From NCBI GenBank assembly GCA_016712505.1, contig JADJQY010000002.1, forward strand, positions 1,015,016 through 1,079,015: DNA of 64,000 nt. The letters are read 5' to 3'. Position 1 is the first letter of the stretch; each line of letters opens with the position of its first letter. Below the pieces are notes generated by a model. It was not told where the DNA came from, did not search any database, and saw only the letters and a program-made list of their open reading frames with translations. A program made the position numbers and the translations under genes. The stretch comes from Candidatus Eiseniibacteriota bacterium. GTDB lineage: Bacteria > Eisenbacteria > RBG-16-71-46 > CAIMUX01. Below are positions 16,153-25,300 of the stretch, in pieces.

Positions 16153-17779
16153 CGCGCCGCCTCCGCCGCCTCGTGATGGGCCAGCGCCGCGCGCACGAAC
16201 TCGCGGAAGAGCGGGTGCGCGCGCTGCGGCCGCGACTTGAGTTCGGGGTGGAACTGGACGGCGACGAACCAGGGGTGTTCGGGAATCTCCAGGATCTCGA
16301 CCAGATCGTTCTCCGGGCACCGGCCGGAGAAACGCATCCCGGCCGCTTCCATCGCCGCCTGGTAGCGGTCATTGAACTCGTAGCGATGCCGATGACGCTC
16401 ACTGATCCGCCCGACGCCGTACACCTCTCGCGCCCGCGTGCCGGGGAGCAGATCGCAGTCGTAGGCCCCCAACCGCATGGTGCCCCCCTTCTGCGTCGTC
16501 GACTTCTGATCGGCCATGATGTCGATCACCGGGTGCGGGGTGTCAGGATCGAACTCGCTCGAGTTCGCCTCCTTCAGGTCGCAGGCGTTGCGCGCGAACT
16601 CGATCGTGGCGCAGTGCAGGCCGAGACAGATGCCGAAGAACGGCAGCCCGGTGGTGCGTGCGTGGTGGATCGCCCGGACCATCCCCTCGACGCCGCGGCC
16701 GCCGAACCCGCCCGGCACGAGCACGCCGTCGACCCCGTCGAGCACTCGGGCCGGACCTTGCTCCTCGAGCGAACTCGACTCGATCCAGTGCAGATCGACC
16801 TGCACCTCGTTCGCCGCGCCGGCGTGAATGAACGACTCCATGATGCTCTTGTAGGCGTCGTGGAGATGGGTGTACTTGCCACAGATCGCGATCTGCACCC
16901 GGCGGTGGGGATCGAGGGTCGAGCGGACCATCTTCTCCCAGCGGGCCAGGTCGATCGGTCGCGGGGCCTTCAGCTCGAGCAGATCGAGCGCGAGCTGATC
17001 CATCCCCCGCGATGGAGGACCAGCGGCACCTCGTAGATCGAACGCACGTCCGGGGCCTCGATCACTCCCCGGGCCGGCACGTTGCAGAAGAGCGCGATCT
17101 TCCCCCGCAGCTCCACCGAGAGGGGAACCTCGGAACGGCAGAGCAGGATGTCGGCCTGGATCCCGATCTCCCGCAGCTCCTTGACCGAGTGCTGGGTCGG
17201 CTTGGTCTTGAGCTCCTGCGCGCCGCGGAGATACGGCACCAGGGTCACGTGCATGAAGAGGGTCCGATTGCGGCCGAACTCGAGGCGCAGCTGGCGGATC
17301 GCCTCCAGGAACGGCAACCCTTCGATATCTCCGACCGTACCGCCGATCTCGATGATCGAGACATCGGTCCCAGAAGCCTTCGCGGTGTCGACCATCCGGC
17401 GTTTGATCTCGTCGGTGACGTGCGGAATCACCTGCACGGTCTGACCGAGATAGTCCCCCCGGCGCTCGCGCTGGATGATGGTGTCGTAGATCTGCCCGGC
17501 GCTGACGCTGTGCCCCCGCCCGAGGTCGAGGTCGACAAACCGCTCGTAGTGTCCGAGATCGAGATCGGTCTCCGCCCCGTCGTCGGTGACGAACACCTCA
17601 CCGTGCTGATACGGACTCATGGTTCCCGGATCGACATTCAGGTACGGATCGAACTTCTGCAGCGTCACGGTGAACCCCTGCTCCTTGAGCAGGAGCCCGA
17701 GCGACGCCGCCGCGATCCCCTTGCCGAGCGAGGAGGCCACGCCTCCGGTCACGAAAACGAATCGATGTTCCCGGTCCAT
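16149..17779 (-). CDS. pyrG: CTP synthase, split by a one-base frameshift
   Basis: Makes CTP from UTP with glutamine. Residues 1-262 (17779-17004) form the synthase domain: FVTGGVASSLGKGIAAASLG, KFDPYLNVDPGTMSPYQHGE and IEIGGTVGDIEGLPFLEA. The frame then breaks at a run of five C (17004-17008). Adding one base joins VPLVLHRGG to MDQLALDLL, exactly where the family has H-R-E-G-L-D. The C-terminal glutaminase domain follows with Cys in FFGICLGLHC and HPELKSRP. The corrected length is 543 residues, normal for the family. Because the enzyme is rarely dispensable, a homopolymer sequencing error is the likeliest cause. The gene overlaps kdsA by 4 bp. Confidence 0.93.
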
Positions 17780-17840
17780 TCCTTCCCCGTGACCACGGCG
17801 GCCGGCATCCCGGTCGCCCCTCGGTCGAGTCTGAGTGTCC

Positions 17841-18605
17841 CTACTCTTCCGCTCCGTCCAGAGCCTCGAGCGTCGGATAACGCCGCAGGAGGCGATCGAG
17901 ATCCTCGGGAGTATCCACCCCCGGACTCCCCGCTGTCGAGAGCGCCACCTTGATCGTCAGCCCCGCTTCCAGCGCGCGCAGTTGCTCCAGTCGCTCGCAC
18001 GACTCGAGCCGCGACGGCCCGAGCGCCAGAAAGCGATCGAAGAGCGCGATCGGGTACCCGTAGATCCCGAGATGCCGCAGCGCGGGCGGGTTATCCATCT
18101 CCAGCCCGCCGTGCGGGATCGGGGCGCGCGAGAAGTAGAGCGCCCGCCCGTCCGCCGCGCGCGCGATCTTCACCACCGAAGGACGGATGAACTCCTCCGG
18201 GGCACGAAGCGGAGCGGCGAGTGTCCAGATCGCCGTCGGATCGGCCACCATCGCGGCGATCAACCCGCTCACCGCGGCGACCGGCAGGAGCGGCTCATCT
18301 CCCTGCAGATTGACCACGAACTCCGGCCGCGGAGAGCGCCGGTTGACCACCTCGCCGATCCGGTCCGAGCCGGTGGCGTGCCCCGACCCGGTCAGCTCGA
18401 CCGCGCCCCCGCAATGGCGAACGGCCTCGGCGATCCGCTCGTCGTCGGTGGCGACCAGCAGTTCGTCGAGGCCGTGCACGCGCCGCGCGCGGCGCATCAC
18501 CTGTTCGATCATCGGTCTTCCGTGCAGAGAGACCAAGGCCTTGCCCGGAAACCGGGTCGATCCGAAGCGGGCGGGAATGACTCCCAGGACCCTCAACGGA
18601 CCCAC
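17841..18605 (-). CDS. kdsB: CMP-Kdo synthetase
   Basis: Activates Kdo with CTP for transfer to lipid A. 254 residues from GTG at 18605. The nucleotide-binding start VIPARFGSTRFPGKAL is a family signature. VATDDERI, VVNLQGDEPLL and GIYGYPIALFDRFLALGPS also match KdsB. It lies just before pyrG, whose product CTP is its substrate, and 4 bp after mdh. Cytoplasmic. Confidence 0.96.
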   Translation of the reverse strand: MGPLRVLGVIPARFGSTRFPGKALVSLHGRPMIEQVMRRARRVHGLDELLVATDDERIAEAVRHCGGAVELTGSGHATGSDRIGEVVNRRSPRPEFVVNLQGDEPLLPVAAVSGLIAAMVADPTAIWTLAAPLRAPEEFIRPSVVKIARAADGRALYFSRAPIPHGGLEMDNPPALRHLGIYGYPIALFDRFLALGPSRLESCERLEQLRALEAGLTIKVALSTAGSPGVDTPEDLDRLLRRYPTLEALDGAEE

Positions 18606-18609
18606 ACCA

Positions 18610-19536
18610 TTACTTCGGCAGCTCCCCGATCATGTCGTGCACCTCGCGGGCCGACTTCTCGAGCGCGGCGCGCTCGGACTCCGACAGCGGCACCTCGATG
18701 ATCCGCTCCACCCCGTTCTCACCCAGCACCACCGGCACGCCGAAGTGGAGATCCTTCAGCCCGTACTCGCCGTTGAGTCCTGCGGCGACCGGGACCACCC
18801 GGCGCTTGTCCTTGAGGATCGCTTCCACCATCTGCGCGGCGGAGGAGGCCGGGGCGTAGAAGGCCGAGCCGGTCTTGAGCAGGGCCACGATCTCCGCCCC
18901 GCCATTCTTGGTCCGGGTCACGATCTCGTTCAGCCGCGCTTCCGGGATCAGCTCGGTGACCGGAATGCCCGAGACGGTGGCGAAGCGGGTCAGCGGCACC
19001 ATGGCGTCGCCGTGCCCGCCCAGGACCATGGCCATCACATCCTCGATGCTGACGTTCAACTCCATGGCGATGAAGGAGCGGAAGCGGGTCGAATCGAGCA
19101 CGCCGGCCATGCCCATCACGCGCTGGCGCGGAAAGCCGGTGCGCTTCCACATGTAGTAGGTCATCACGTCGAGCGGATTGGTGACCACGATCACGAAGGC
19201 CTTCGGCGCCTTCTCGCGGATCGCGTCGGCCACCGTGCCGATGATCTCGGCGTTCGCATTCAGCAGGTCGGTGCGGCTCATCCCGGGCTTGCGCGGAAAT
19301 CCCGCCGTCACCACCACCACGTCGGAGCCGGCCAGGTCGTCGTAGCTGTTCGAGCCGGTCGTCTTGGCGTCGGCGCGGCGAACCGGGCTCCCCTCGAAGA
19401 GATCGAGCGCCTTTCCCTGCGGCACTCCCTCCACGATGTCGATCAACGTGACGTCGCCCACTTCCATTTCGGAAACGTAGAGCGCGCAGCTCGCGCCGAC
19501 GTTTCCCGCTCCCACGATCGAGATCTTCTTCCGCAT
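18610..19536 (-). CDS. mdh: Malate dehydrogenase (LDH-like type)
   Basis: Interconverts malate and oxaloacetate with NAD. 308 residues. The Rossmann start is KISIVGAGNVGASCALYV. The substrate loop FPRKPGMSRTDLL has Arg where lactate dehydrogenases have Gln, marking malate specificity. The catalytic His is in LGGHGDAMVPL. The coenzyme-distinguishing Asp ends strand 2 (VTLIDI). The gene heads the kdsB-pyrG run, after a likely terminator of the ribosomal protein operon. Confidence 0.96.
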   Translation of the reverse strand: MRKKISIVGAGNVGASCALYVSEMEVGDVTLIDIVEGVPQGKALDLFEGSPVRRADAKTTGSNSYDDLAGSDVVVVTAGFPRKPGMSRTDLLNANAEIIGTVADAIREKAPKAFVIVVTNPLDVMTYYMWKRTGFPRQRVMGMAGVLDSTRFRSFIAMELNVSIEDVMAMVLGGHGDAMVPLTRFATVSGIPVTELIPEARLNEIVTRTKNGGAEIVALLKTGSAFYAPASSAAQMVEAILKDKRRVVPVAAGLNGEYGLKDLHFGVPVVLGENGVERIIEVPLSESERAALEKSAREVHDMIGELPK

Positions 19537-19601
19537 GTCGTTCCTCCGGCTAGGTGCCCACGCACGGTGGCACCGGATCCGCTTTCGGCGGCCAACAAAT
19601 C

Positions 19602-19632
19602 GACGGCCCAGGCTATCACTGCCCGGGCCGTC
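19602..19632. terminator. Strong hairpin between rpmA and mdh
   Basis: GACGGCCC at 19602-19609 pairs with GGGCCGTC at 19625-19632. On the plus strand it is followed by TTTT, and on the minus strand by GATTTGTT. It is placed to end the minus-strand rplU-rpmA transcript, with a rather weak T-run in that direction. Confidence 0.6.
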
Positions 19633-19714
19633 TTTTCCATTCTTGGGCGCAAGCGCCCGGCCGAACCCCTCGAACGCCGAGCGCTCGAACGCCCAAACGC
19701 CGAAAGCTCGGTCT

Positions 19715-19996
19715 CTAGTTCGTGAGCGCGGCGATCTCTTCCTCGGTGAGCGGAGTGATCGTCACCGTGCGGCGGTTCTTGCTCAGCTTGAACTGCACCC
19801 GTCCGGTCACCATGGCGAACAGCGTGTCGTCCTTGCCACGCCCCACATTCACCCCCGGGTGAAACTGCGTTCCCCGCTGCCGGATGATGATTGAACCGGC
19901 ATGAATCAGCTCTCCGCCGTAAGCCTTCACGCCCAGTCGCTGCGAGTTCGAATCGCGACCGTTGCGAGAGCTGCCGACCCCTTTTTTGTGCGCCAT
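19715..19996 (-). CDS. rpmA: 50S ribosomal protein L27
   Basis: 93 residues beginning MAHKKGVGSSRNGRDSNSQR, followed by LGVKAYGGELIHAGSIIIRQ and RGTQFHPG, all diagnostic of L27. It reaches the peptidyl-transferase centre through its N-terminus. It is co-oriented with rplU 138 bp upstream, the standard pair, with a 16-bp repeat array between them. Confidence 0.98.
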   Translation of the reverse strand: MAHKKGVGSSRNGRDSNSQRLGVKAYGGELIHAGSIIIRQRGTQFHPGVNVGRGKDDTLFAMVTGRVQFKLSKNRRTVTITPLTEEEIAALTN

Positions 19997-20042
19997 TTCG
20001 AAATCCTCGTTCCTTCCCGCTCGCTTCCGCTCCCGCTCTCAA

Positions 20043-20121
20043 CCACCTGGGTTCAGAGCCGCCTGGGATCCGAACCGCCCGGGTTCTGAACCACTGGGGT
20101 TCTGATCCGGCGGATTCCGAT
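20043..20121 (-). repeat. 16-bp imperfect tandem repeats between rplU and rpmA
   Basis: About five units of period 16 (consensus CCRCCTGGGTTCTGAA on the plus strand) start at 20043, 20059, 20075, 20091 and 20107; the last is 15 bp. They fill the transcribed gap between the two ribosomal protein genes and stop about 13 bp before the rplU stop codon. There are no spacers, so this is not a CRISPR. Confidence 0.8.
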
Positions 20122-20134
20122 CCGACGGCGTGCG

Positions 20135-20446
20135 CTAACCCTTGATCGCGCCGATCCGGATTTCGGTGAAATCCTGCCGATGGCCCTTCTTCCGACGGAA
20201 GTCCTTACGCTTCTTGAACTTCCCAACGATGATCTTCTTCCCCCGGCCGTGGCGGACCACCTCCGCCTCCACCGTCGCGCCCGAAACCGTCGGAGCCCCG
20301 ATCTTGGTGGACGTCCCGTCCCCGATCAGAAGCACGCGGTCCAGGGTCAACTTCGCGCCCGGCTCGGCGTCCGTGAGGGGAATCTGCAGCACCTGGTCCT
20401 GCTCCACCCGGTACTGGAAACCCTTGCATTCAACGATCGCGTACAC
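20135..20446 (-). CDS. rplU: 50S ribosomal protein L21
   Basis: 103 residues: MYAIVECKGFQYRVEQDQVL at the start and KKIIVGKFKKRKDFRRKKGH near the end are the L21 signatures. It binds 23S rRNA. First gene of the rplU-rpmA unit, with a good sigma-70-type promoter 120 bp upstream. Confidence 0.98.
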   Translation of the reverse strand: MYAIVECKGFQYRVEQDQVLQIPLTDAEPGAKLTLDRVLLIGDGTSTKIGAPTVSGATVEAEVVRHGRGKKIIVGKFKKRKDFRRKKGHRQDFTEIRIGAIKG

Positions 20447-20567
20447 GTTCTCTCCTTGTGCTCCGGCCCCGCGCGCACGATCCCGGCGGATCTACCGCCC
20501 GGACGCGATCCATTGGAACCGGCCCAGCGAATTTGGGGCATGCTTCGCCCTTGGACGTAAAGACGGG

Positions 20568-20596
20568 AATGTACGGAACCGCGTCCCCTTCGTCAA
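20568..20596 (-). promoter_or_regulatory. Sigma-70-type promoter of rplU-rpmA
   Basis: On the minus strand TTGACG (20591-20596) is followed by a 17-bp spacer and TACATT (20568-20573). This gives a leader of roughly 110 nt before rplU. The remaining 20600-20852 stretch holds nothing that I recognise. Confidence 0.55.
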
Positions 20597-20852
20597 GCCA
20601 CGATTCGCCCTCCCGCAGTCCCTACCGCGATCCCGGAGACGGAGCTATCGCAAGACCGCCAGCGACTCTCGCGCGCTCTAGGCACCCGAGGCCAGACGCG
20701 GCGCGTCCTGCCGGAGTTTTGGGCCCATCGGCATAGACCAGGGGCCTACCTCTTCGCTGTGAAGCATGCGGGTATCGTGTGGCCTCCACGTGGACGGATC
20801 GCCCACACTGGTGCCGTGCAGGTGCGGCTCCGCCGTCGACTGCGCGAAAGGC

Positions 20853-22352
20853 CTACCGCAACACCACGATTGATGCTCCCGCGCGTCCCGAGGTTGATTC
20901 CAGCAAGACGCGATAGATCCCCGAAGGAAACCGCGCCTCGCCACCCAGCCTCAGGTCGACGTGGCCGTCCCGAGCGACCAGTTTCCGTATGCCGCCTACC
21001 AGCCGTCCGCCGTGATCGTAGAGTCCGACCGAAACTCGCTCCCCCGTGCCGATCGCGCTCGCCCCACCGATCAGCCGAAGCTGGACGCGCTCCACGCCAG
21101 CTCGAACGACCGAAGGGGCGACGAGCAGCCGCGGAGCAGCGCCACGTTGTGCCCCAGGCCCGGAGGATTCGACAGCCACTGGCGAGATCAAGCTGGAATA
21201 CAGATTCACAACCCCCGTCCCGAATCCCACCAGATCGTACCCCGGGGCTGAGTCGAATTGACCGGTGGTGGGGGCCGCGAGTCCCGTGAACTCCGTTTGC
21301 TCCAGTAGGAAGCCGCTGAGCCCCTCACCGCGCCCGACAGCGAACGTTCCCTTCTGCGCGCTCACTGCGTCGCCCCAGCCGTCCCCATTCCAGTCGTGGA
21401 TGGTGGTGGCGCCTCGACCCGCACCGGGCGTCCACTGCGGACACTGCTGCCAGGCCCCGCCGACATGAAAGAAGTACCGGTGCGGCGACTGATCCGGAAC
21501 CACCGAGACATCCATCTGACCATTGCCATCGAGGTCGTACGTATCGAGATCCTTGAACGCCCTGGACACCGCCTGCGGCTCGTGCAGGATCCACTCCGCC
21601 TCGGCCGCCAGCTGCCGCCCACCAAGGTTCTCGACGTACCCAAGTCCCCGCCGGAACACCGTCTCGCACAACTGCTCCCCATCGTGCGACGCGCAGAGCA
21701 CGATGTCGTCCCACCCATCGTCGGTGACGTCTCGCACTTGGAGGTCCCAGATCTCGGTCAGATCCTCTTGGCACCACTGGTCGAAGTTCAGCGTCACTGT
21801 CGAGGTGGTGGGCACGGGATCCACTCCTTCCCCGTCCCCCCAAAACACCTCCACCCCCACGGTCCCTCCGACCACGACGTCGTCAAGACCATCGTCGTCG
21901 AGATCTCCCACGGCCAGGGACAAGCTGGTCGAACCCGTCTGGAGCACCTGACTCGCCGATCCAAATTGGCCAGACCCCGGATTGAAGTACAGTCGCAGCT
22001 CACTCCCGCTGTCGCAGACCAACGCGATGTCATCCACGTCGTCGGAGTTCAACTTCGCAGACTGAACTCTCCACGGAAAGGTGGGCGTCTCGAACGGCCC
22101 GCGCAACTCGAACGTGCCCGTGCCGTCATTCAACCCGACGTACAGCGTCTGCTCATCGCACACCACCGCCCAGTCCAGGGCTCCGTCCGCGTTGAAGTGC
22201 CCCTGGGTCAGGTGTCGCGGTGAACCGTCAATCAGCGTCGACTGCGCAGGGCCGAACCAGTCGACCGCGACGCCGATTTCGGGCAACGCGACCGCGAATA
22301 GGAGAGCGACGCGGCCCGCCCAACACGCTGTCTGGAGACTCCGATTTGCCAT
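20853..22352 (-). CDS. Secreted FG-GAP/VCBS repeat protein
   Basis: About 499 residues from ATG at 22352, chosen for the strong AGGAGG six bases upstream; an ATG at 22379 overlaps the previous stop. A signal peptide (RVALLFAVALPEIGVAV) leads into at least five calcium-loop repeats of FG-GAP type: HFNADGALDWAVV, AVGDLDDDGLDDVVVGG, RDVTDDGWDDIVLC, DTYDLDGNGQMDVSVV and HDWNGDGWGDAVSA. These predict a beta-propeller outside the cell. The C-terminal about 80 residues (VGLYDHGGRLVGGIRKL, then FPSGIYRVLLESTSGRAG) form a FlgD-like/sorting-type Ig domain. It lies directly after the C25 peptidase and is probably co-transcribed with it. Function unknown; adhesion or surface binding is plausible. Confidence 0.85.
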   Translation of the reverse strand: MANRSLQTACWAGRVALLFAVALPEIGVAVDWFGPAQSTLIDGSPRHLTQGHFNADGALDWAVVCDEQTLYVGLNDGTGTFELRGPFETPTFPWRVQSAKLNSDDVDDIALVCDSGSELRLYFNPGSGQFGSASQVLQTGSTSLSLAVGDLDDDGLDDVVVGGTVGVEVFWGDGEGVDPVPTTSTVTLNFDQWCQEDLTEIWDLQVRDVTDDGWDDIVLCASHDGEQLCETVFRRGLGYVENLGGRQLAAEAEWILHEPQAVSRAFKDLDTYDLDGNGQMDVSVVPDQSPHRYFFHVGGAWQQCPQWTPGAGRGATTIHDWNGDGWGDAVSAQKGTFAVGRGEGLSGFLLEQTEFTGLAAPTTGQFDSAPGYDLVGFGTGVVNLYSSLISPVAVESSGPGAQRGAAPRLLVAPSVVRAGVERVQLRLIGGASAIGTGERVSVGLYDHGGRLVGGIRKLVARDGHVDLRLGGEARFPSGIYRVLLESTSGRAGASIVVLR

Positions 22353-22375
22353 CCGTCCCTCCTCGCTCCGCGCGT

Positions 22376-25300
22376 TCATCGCACCACCACCAGTCTCGTG
22401 TGGAACCGTCCACTGCCCAGACTGAGTCGGGCGAAGTAGACGCCCGCGGGCGCTCGGGTCCCCACCGTCGTTCGCTGATTCCACGTCACGTCATGGAATC
22501 CTGCCGGGACCTCGGCCTCGAGCAGGTCGGCAACCTCGCGCCCCGCCACGTCGAAGATCCGCAACCGCGCCGCGCTGAGACCACGCGCATGGAAGCGTAT
22601 GACCGACCCCTGACCGTCGGCCAGCGCGTGGGCATGAACGATGCCGTCCCGGCCCTGCCACTGCTCCTCGCCGAGCCCCGGGCGCTCCGTCCCCTGCGTA
22701 CCTCCGCTGACCGGAATCGTTCCGGTCCGCCCGAGGTCATATCCGGCCATGGTCCAGCCGGTCTGTTCCGCGTCCGCCGACAAGTCGTAGACGTGGACGC
22801 TGCCATCGTCGACCGGCACTACCAGTTCCAGGTAGCCATCGTCATCCAGATCGGCCACCGCCGGGTTGTGCGGCCGATCGGCATAGACCAGCGGCCAGCC
22901 ATCCTCGCGAACGAAGCTCTGGTCGCTCTGCAGCTCCCAGGCGAAGAGACCGCCCTGATTCGAACCGAGCAGGACCTCGAGTTCCTCGTCGTCATCCAGG
23001 TTCAGGATCAGCGGCTGGGTCGTGGTGGTCCCAGCAGGCTCGCTCCTCCGCCCCGGGATCGGGATCGTGTCGGTCGCCGTGGCGTACGGGGTGCTGGTCG
23101 GATGGCGCAGCAGGGTTGCGTGGGTGTTGTGGCCCGTGTGCCCGTCATCGTCGCTCCGCCTGCCGATCATGATTGGACGCGTGCTCTGCGCGCCGATGGC
23201 CGGAGCGGGAACCAACTGCCCATCGCGCAGTACCGGAACCTCCGAACCCCCGGTACTCGTCCAGGAGAATGTGGTCGCTCCGGTCTGGCCGTCGAAGGCG
23301 ATCGCTCGACGGTCCGCTTCGTGCCCTCCTACCACCACGTCCACCTTTCCCGAGGCGTCGAGATCCCCCACCGCCGGAGTGGAGACATCGCGCGTCGCCT
23401 TCGTCGTCTCGCCCCAGGACTGCACGTGCTTCCGCCAGAGATAGGCCGGATTCTGGGCCGAGTTGGTGCAGCTCGTCTCCGCCTTCCAGGCGTAGACCCA
23501 CCCCGCCGGCGTGGGCTGAACGATCTCGAGACGTCCACCCAGGGAGAGATCCAGGTCTCCGACCGCCAGGCCGGAGAAGTTGAAGACAAAGTCCGATGGG
23601 GAGTAGAGGCTCGGCACATTCGCACTGTCGAAGCGGGCGAACAGGCCGCCCAGGGTGGCGCACCGATAGGGCGACCCGTCGGACCTGAACACGTAGACCG
23701 CGCCTTCGAGCCCGCTGCCTCCTCCCCAGCGGTTGACGATGACTTCGCGCCCGGCGTTCACTCCAGGATCGAGGTTCGCGATCGTGGGAGTGGATCGTGA
23801 CGCTACCTTCTTGGTCCAGGACCGAACTGCGGCGCCCGAGACGATCTCGAAGACATAGAGCGAGTCATTGCCAAAACTCCCGGCAATGTCGATGTTCCCG
23901 TCATTGTCGAGGTCACCTGCGGCCAGGTCGCCCCAGAACCGCAGCTCAGGCTGTCCACTGACGTCGTCATCGGCGATCGGATCGAAGAGCAACCCGCGCG
24001 GATCCGAGGTGGCAGAGGTGCCGTCTTCATTCCAGGCCCAAACCCGTCGCCCCGCGGCCACGATCTCGAGGTCGGAATCAGAGTCGATGTTGACCAATGC
24101 CACCGTGTTCACCGAGCCACTCGGAACGAGGTTCGGCCATCCAACGCGCTCCGGCAGGTTCACTCGGTCCGCCCACTGCCAGTGCACCGGCCCTTCGGTC
24201 AGGCTCTTCGTCACGAGCGAGATCCCGATCTGGTACGGAATCGGGGCACCGCTCCCATCGGCCATGGGAAGATCTCGGATCCGGGTCTGCGCAGCCTCGA
24301 CCAGCGGGGTCCGGGTCACGCGACGCGTGGTGCCGAGCGAGTCGAGATAGACATGGTACCCAAGAAGCCCCGCATCGGGGACGTAGATGCTGGCCGGTCC
24401 AGCCCAGGCGACGTGGAAGCCCGAATCCTCCGACTCGATCCGCACCTGGCGCGGGGCCGCCACCGCCGATACGGGCCAGGGGGTCATTCCGGTCCGCACA
24501 TCCGAGGTCACCCATGCACCGTTAACGAGACTGCGGACCGTCAGTCCCTCACCGGAGCCGAGCGTGCGGCCGTCATCGCAGAAACGGAGCGCGGTGGTGG
24601 ACTCCACCTCCTCACCCGGAGCTACGGAGACCGGGGCTCCGGCCGAACCGTCGTCGCAGAGGGTGAAGTTCGCTCCCGATCCCGACAGGAGCACCTGAAC
24701 GCTGTCGGCCGGTGCATCCCCTGAGTTGTAAACCCGTGCCTGAATCGCGAACGCCGAATCTCCGCCGCAGGCCGTGCAACCGGTCGCGGTCGTGTCGTTC
24801 AGCGCCTGAAGCGCCAGGGAGAGCGAGGGGGCATGCAGCGAGAGGTAGAAGTCGCTGTGGACCCGGGCCGAGGCCGCGGGATCGTCGTGGCGCGTCGAGA
24901 GAGAGAAGTTGAGACGTGTGCGCGGCGGGAGGTTGGGTGCAAGCTGGAACTCGTACGAGAGCGTCGTGGCCTCGAGTCCGCCCACAGAATCGTACGCCGC
25001 CTCGGAGACCAGCGGAGTGATCCACTCCGGCGCTTCGGCCCGGAACGCCCAGGTATCTGGAGTCGCGTCACCGATGACCGAGAACCGCAGCGTATCGACG
25101 TCACCGCTGTTCGTGAACTGGAGGGCATCGCCGGTGTCGAGAGAGGTGTAGGTTCCGATCGAGTCGATCCCGGCTTGCGCCAGAAAGATCCCCTCGAACG
25201 GCTTGCCGTAGTCGGCGGGCAGGAAGCGCGCGGTGCAGCGATAGACGAACTCGTCGTCGCGCCAGATGTACAGCCCGCTGGCCAGTGACCCGGCCGGACT

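Noticed and set aside
20043..20121. CRISPR array
   Set aside because: The repeats are contiguous with no spacers and are degenerate, as are the 18-bp repeats at 6377-6466. No cas genes are present.
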